Positions 5,699-8,479 of a stretch of DNA of 8,479 nt are shown piece after piece. Each line of letters begins with the position of its first letter. Position 1 is the first letter of the stretch. The DNA comes from Gorillibacterium sp. Lineage in GTDB: Bacteria > Bacillota > Bacilli > Paenibacillales > NBRC-103111. Under the pieces are notes generated by a model, which saw nothing but the letters and a program-made list of their open reading frames with translations, did no database searches and was not told the DNA's origin. Position numbers and translations under genes: made by a program. The stretch is from positions 1 through 8,479 of the forward strand of contig JACMJI010000065.1 in the NCBI GenBank assembly GCA_014380705.1, written 5' to 3'.

Positions 5699-6895
5699 TT
5701 AAGGCATTTCAGGATAATTCGGACCGAAATGTTTTAAAAATACTAAAGGCTCCCATTTACTACGGTTCGTAATGGTGATTCCTGCTTGAGCTGCTTGTTC
5801 ACTAACAAAGAATTCATCGCCACTCATTTGCCCAAATCGAAGCATAACAGCTGCCTCTGTATCATGAACACCGAATACGCCATGCCCTTGAATGAGGACC
5901 GTTCCATAAGCAACGGGATCTTTTACGATGACAGTCTGACCTGGTAAAACAGTTAATTCTTTTGCGCCGAAATATTCATTGCCATATGTTATCCATTTCT
6001 CAATATGCTGTTCATCGGAATGAGAACATATAAGTGGAGGACGGAAATAAGTCTTCTTGTAATGAGGATCCGTATTTTTCTCCCAATCCATAAGACTCAG
6101 AATATACTCAATATCCCTTTTTTTATCCTCAGGACAGTTTTCTGTCAAGAATTCATAAGGATACACTTCACCAGAAACAATATTCTCGTGAACTGAGTTT
6201 ACATCGCTATTCCATTGGGGCTCATAAGTCAAGTAGGAACCCGGTGCATGAACTACCCCTGGCGGTGTATACCAGCCTGTCCCAAGTTCAATCCGATACG
6301 CCCGTGAGAGCTCAGTAATTCGATTATCACCAGATTCAAAATCTAGCAAACGAGCTCTAACTTGCTCAATCGTTACATCAGGATCGTAACCAAAATAAGT
6401 AACTGGGAACAAACCAGGATGATTATTTAATTGTGGAGGAAAATAATAAGCTTCTGGCTTCCCCATCCGTCCTACTAAATCTGCTGCAGCACCATCCAAA
6501 TGCAGATGATGAAATAGCGGTGTTTCAAAATCGAAAAATTTGGAGTACATTGGCCAAGTTCCATATTTCCGATGAAGCTCTTCCCCAATGACTTCTGCCC
6601 CTAATTCTTCTATTGCGTCCTTAAGTAAGAACTTATCAGATGCATCTACATTCACAGCAACATAACTCATGCCCTCGTCTATTGGTGCTAGTGGACCATT
6701 CATCGCAGCGATGACAGAGGAAAACCATCTTTCTTTAATCGATCCGCGGTTGGTACCGAGAGCGTAATAATCATCAGGATGCAAACGTAATCTTTTACCA
6801 GCTTGAGCAAATCGACGTGGTACAAAAACGGGTGTAAGTCTAAAAATGCCTTCGCCTTGTTCAAAGGTATGTCGAATCTTATTTACTGTGTTCAT
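5699..6895 (-). CDS. Class I mannose-6-phosphate isomerase-like cupin enzyme
   Basis: This 398-residue cytosolic protein is the first gene of the sugar operon. Its central cupin resembles the Bacillus-type phosphomannose isomerase in metal-site order: HHLHLDG (His130, His132), GKPEAYYF (Glu148, like GKTECWY of ManA) and PPGVVHAPG (His216) followed by LTYEPQWNSD. The C-terminal half (about 310-390) is a second cupin-like beta domain. The usual first metal ligand, Gln in QxH, is His130 here, and the N-terminal 110 residues (RFAQAGKRLRLHPDDYY...) look unlike a standard ManA. It probably isomerises a free aldose and ketose, or a relative of mannose, rather than serving central mannose-6-phosphate metabolism. 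That is inference. The start ATG 6895 follows a strong AAGGAGGAG site. Its upstream region is shared with the divergent AraC-family regulator. Confidence 0.8.
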   Translation of the reverse strand: MNTVNKIRHTFEQGEGIFRLTPVFVPRRFAQAGKRLRLHPDDYYALGTNRGSIKERWFSSVIAAMNGPLAPIDEGMSYVAVNVDASDKFLLKDAIEELGAEVIGEELHRKYGTWPMYSKFFDFETPLFHHLHLDGAAADLVGRMGKPEAYYFPPQLNNHPGLFPVTYFGYDPDVTIEQVRARLLDFESGDNRITELSRAYRIELGTGWYTPPGVVHAPGSYLTYEPQWNSDVNSVHENIVSGEVYPYEFLTENCPEDKKRDIEYILSLMDWEKNTDPHYKKTYFRPPLICSHSDEQHIEKWITYGNEYFGAKELTVLPGQTVIVKDPVAYGTVLIQGHGVFGVHDTEAAVMLRFGQMSGDEFFVSEQAAQAGITITNRSKWEPLVFLKHFGPNYPEMP

Positions 6896-6921
6896 ACTAT
6901 GCTCCTCCTTCTATTGATTTC

Positions 6922-6952
6922 TTACATTCACTATACATTTAGGATAATGTAA
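6922..6952. promoter_or_regulatory. Inverted repeat in the shared intergenic region, operator candidate
   Basis: TTACATT (6922-6928) and AATGTAA (6946-6952) form 7-bp inverted arms 17 bases apart. A further TACATTT (6934-6940) sits between them in the same orientation as the left arm. It lies 27-57 bases before the first operon gene, where an AraC-family activator could act. TATAGT on the minus strand (6935-6930) is a possible -10, but no -35 lies at a proper distance, as is usual for activator-dependent promoters. TGTAAACG (6948-6955) is a good left half of a CcpA cre site, but its right half is poor. Confidence 0.4.
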
Positions 6953-7025
6953 ACGTAGTTTTAATGGAATTCGATATCTTGTGAAGTATCTCAGCTATCT
7001 TGTTTTTCTAATAACTCCATTTATC

Positions 7026-7034
7026 TGATATACT
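7026..7034 (+). promoter_or_regulatory. Extended -10 promoter element of the AraC-family gene
   Basis: TGATATACT contains the TGn extension directly before TATACT (5 of 6 to TATAAT). It lies 37 bases before the regulator start codon, and a GGAGG ribosome site (7055-7059) stands about 11 bases before ATG 7071. The -35 side is only T-rich, which extended -10 promoters tolerate. Confidence 0.5.
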
Positions 7035-7070
7035 GTAGACTAGAACATATGGATGGAGGAAAAATAAATA

Positions 7071-7925
7071 ATGGTGCAAATTCCTTTAATACATTCTGGA
7101 AATCAATTATTTCAAAATAATTCACTTCCTGACCTTCTTTACGCAGGACAGATAAATGAAGGGCCAAACTGGTCTTTTTCAAGCCATAAACATGACGATT
7201 TATGTGAAATCATTTATATAAGCAAAGGTGAAGGGCTTTTTATAATTGGCAATAATACGTACAAAGCTATACATGGCGATATATTAATATATAACCAAGG
7301 GGTTATCCATGAGGAACAATCCAATCCAAACAATCCGCTTAAAACTTACTTTTGTGGAATTGGAAGCCTATATATTCAGGACATGTTTGAAGGTTGCTTA
7401 GTCCCTGACAATCTTGAGCCTGTAATCCATGCCGGATCATATAGCTTTCAGATTGAGAATTACTTATCAACTATATTTGAAGAAATGAAATCGCAAGTCC
7501 TTGGCTACGAACTCGTTTGCCAGAATGCTTTGATATCTTTAATTATTTCTGTCATTAGGATTCTTAATTCGCAGTATATTGCCAAACCTTCCATTGATTC
7601 TGATTCATTAGGCTATAAAATTAAAGAATTTATTGATAAAAATTACACACGCAACATTCCTTTGAACGAAATTGCCAATCAGCTTTACCTTAGTCCTCAC
7701 TATCTCTCTCATATTTTCAAAGAAGAAATAGGTAACTCACCGATCAATTACTTGATTCAACGTCGGATCGGCGAGGCGCAGAAGCTACTGCTAAACACAG
7801 ATCTTACAGTTCAGGAAATCTCACAAGAAGTAGGGTACGAGAATGCGAATTATTTCAGCATGATCTTTAAAAAAGTAACTGGGAAATCTCCCAGTCTGTA
7901 TCGTAAAAGTCAACGTGGTATTTAA
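7071..7925 (+). CDS. AraC-family transcriptional regulator with cupin sensor domain
   Basis: This 284-residue cytosolic regulator has an N-terminal cupin sugar-sensing domain (about 20-110) with HKHDDLCEIIYISKGEG (His39, His41, Glu46) and VIH at 78-80, the usual cupin motif arrangement. A helical linker follows (about 125-180). The C-terminal double helix-turn-helix (about 185-280) contains IPLNEIANQLYLSPHYLSHI for the first motif. The second is LTVQEISQEVGYENANYFSM, followed by KKVTGKSPSLYRK, the classic AraC/XylS signature. It is divergent from the ManA-like/epimerase/rbsD operon, which it probably activates when its sugar binds. The MFS gene, convergent with it, is a second possible target. 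ATG 7071 follows GGAGG by 11 bases, slightly long. An in-frame later start is unlikely because the cupin needs this N-terminus. The inducer cannot be deduced. Confidence 0.92.
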   Translation: MVQIPLIHSGNQLFQNNSLPDLLYAGQINEGPNWSFSSHKHDDLCEIIYISKGEGLFIIGNNTYKAIHGDILIYNQGVIHEEQSNPNNPLKTYFCGIGSLYIQDMFEGCLVPDNLEPVIHAGSYSFQIENYLSTIFEEMKSQVLGYELVCQNALISLIISVIRILNSQYIAKPSIDSDSLGYKIKEFIDKNYTRNIPLNEIANQLYLSPHYLSHIFKEEIGNSPINYLIQRRIGEAQKLLLNTDLTVQEISQEVGYENANYFSMIFKKVTGKSPSLYRKSQRGI

Positions 7926-7980
7926 ATTGTTACTATAAAGTAGGTGCTTGTTGACATGCTTGCTAATCAATTAGTAAAGA

Positions 7981-8479
7981 CTATTGATCAGGAGACACAA
8001 CTTCCATAACCGGCTTTGTTTGATCACCATGCAATAACAACAAAACACCTACAACGCAACAGATCATAGTAACTCCCATCAATACTGGTAAAGACACGGA
8101 ATGGATTAAGCTGGTACTCAACAATGGACCAATGGTTCCGCGAATGCCAAACAACATTAAATGTAATCCAAAGACAACAGCCTCTCGACCTGGTGCTAAT
8201 TTAAAAATATAAGCCATACATGAAATTTCCCAAACTGCGTCTCCTATTCCCTGAAAACCTCCTGCTACAATAACCGAAGCGAAATTTCCGAATAATCCAT
8301 AGAGGATGGGAGGAATGCCATGGGCTGCTATGCCAAATAGCAAAGCAAACTTTGGGGAATATTTATCAATGACCCTACCCACGATTAAATAAGAGACTAG
8401 TAAAAAAAAGAAATAGATCATTCGGGCGTACCCAATTTGAATGTTGCTTAATTCTAATTTTTCCACTTGGAAAATGAGT
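7981..8479 (-). CDS. MFS transporter, C-terminal part (runs off the window)
   Basis: The minus-strand frame is open to the window edge, so the start lies outside and the last 165 or so codons are seen. They encode about five hydrophobic helices: RMIYFFFLLVSYLIVG, FALLFGIAAHGIPPILYGLF, a Gly-rich ASVIVAGGFQGIGDAVW helix, a VVFGLHLMLFGIRGTIGPLL helix and a last PVLMGVTMICCVVGVLLLL. The tail is charged and ends VSPDQ. GRVIDKYSPK between the first two helices is like the MFS loop motif that recurs between helices 8 and 9, so this is the C-terminal half of a 12-helix carrier. GTG at 8466 is in frame but falls inside the transporter and is not a start. It sits tail-to-tail with the AraC-family gene (55-base gap), and I see no terminator between them. 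Its proximity makes uptake of the operon's sugar plausible, but the family alone does not show it. Confidence 0.85.
   Translation of the reverse strand, partial: LIFQVEKLELSNIQIGYARMIYFFFLLVSYLIVGRVIDKYSPKFALLFGIAAHGIPPILYGLFGNFASVIVAGGFQGIGDAVWEISCMAYIFKLAPGREAVVFGLHLMLFGIRGTIGPLLSTSLIHSVSLPVLMGVTMICCVVGVLLLLHGDQTKPVMEVVSPDQ

Noticed and set aside
6005..6196. Plus-strand open frame of 63 codons inside the ManA-like gene
   Set aside because: It is antisense to a conserved enzyme and has no supporting signals.
7926..7980. Terminator between the convergent AraC-family and MFS genes
   Set aside because: CTAATCAATTAG (7961-7972) is an imperfect short palindrome without a GC stem or a U-tract. 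It is not enough to call.
1..8479. CRISPR arrays, tRNA or rRNA genes, riboswitches
   Set aside because: No regularly spaced repeats, cloverleaf or rRNA stretches, or recognisable riboswitch cores were found on either strand by eye.

Overview
The window looks like a chromosomal accessory region of a low-to-moderate GC Gram-positive bacterium. Paenibacillus or a close Bacillales relative fits best. The reasons are the strong purine-rich Shine-Dalgarno sites (AGAGGAGAG, AAGGAGGAG, AAGGGAG), the Bacillus-type protein families (a YneQ-like small protein, Cof-type HAD, CBO0543-type membrane protein, IS1182-type transposase, RbsD) and the style of the intact carbohydrate operon. This assignment is inference from family content, not a database match.

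Left part (1-2262). Two intact genes lie on the minus strand, a small conserved protein (124-429) and a Cof-type HAD phosphatase (560-1363). Each has its own plausible sigma-A promoter. Next comes a decayed zone: a possible 38-codon remnant (1444-1560) and a CBO0543-like membrane protein gene (1565-2146), whose otherwise continuous frame contains two internal TAG codons.

Middle (2263-4186). A 1.76-kb IS1182-like insertion sequence is bounded by 17-bp imperfect terminal inverted repeats (15 of 17 match). Its transposase is split by a -1 frame change at a run of six A. Directly against its right end lies a 55-codon remnant of a CBM6/CBM35-type carbohydrate-binding module. An exported glycoside hydrolase or similar protein was therefore probably lost here, with the IS marking the scar.

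Right part (4232-8479). An apparently intact sugar-interconversion operon runs on the minus strand: a ManA-like cupin isomerase (5699-6895), a TIM-barrel ketose 3-epimerase/isomerase-like protein (4726-5670) and a D-ribose pyranase RbsD (4311-4706). It ends at a long hairpin terminator (4232-4286). A divergent AraC-family regulator with a cupin sensor domain (7071-7925) shares the intergenic region 6896-7070 and is its likely regulator. Beyond it is the C-terminal part of an MFS transporter (7981 to the window end) that may carry the substrate.

Taken together, the right side reads as an inducible system that takes up a sugar, changes its anomer or ring form (RbsD), interconverts aldose and ketose (ManA-like) and changes a ketose stereocentre (epimerase). 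No kinase is visible in the window. The actual sugar cannot be read from the sequence. The most notable observations are the kinase-less isomerase/epimerase/pyranase set, the ManA-like protein with His in place of the usual metal-ligand Gln, the gene with two amber codons, and the CBM remnant at the IS edge.
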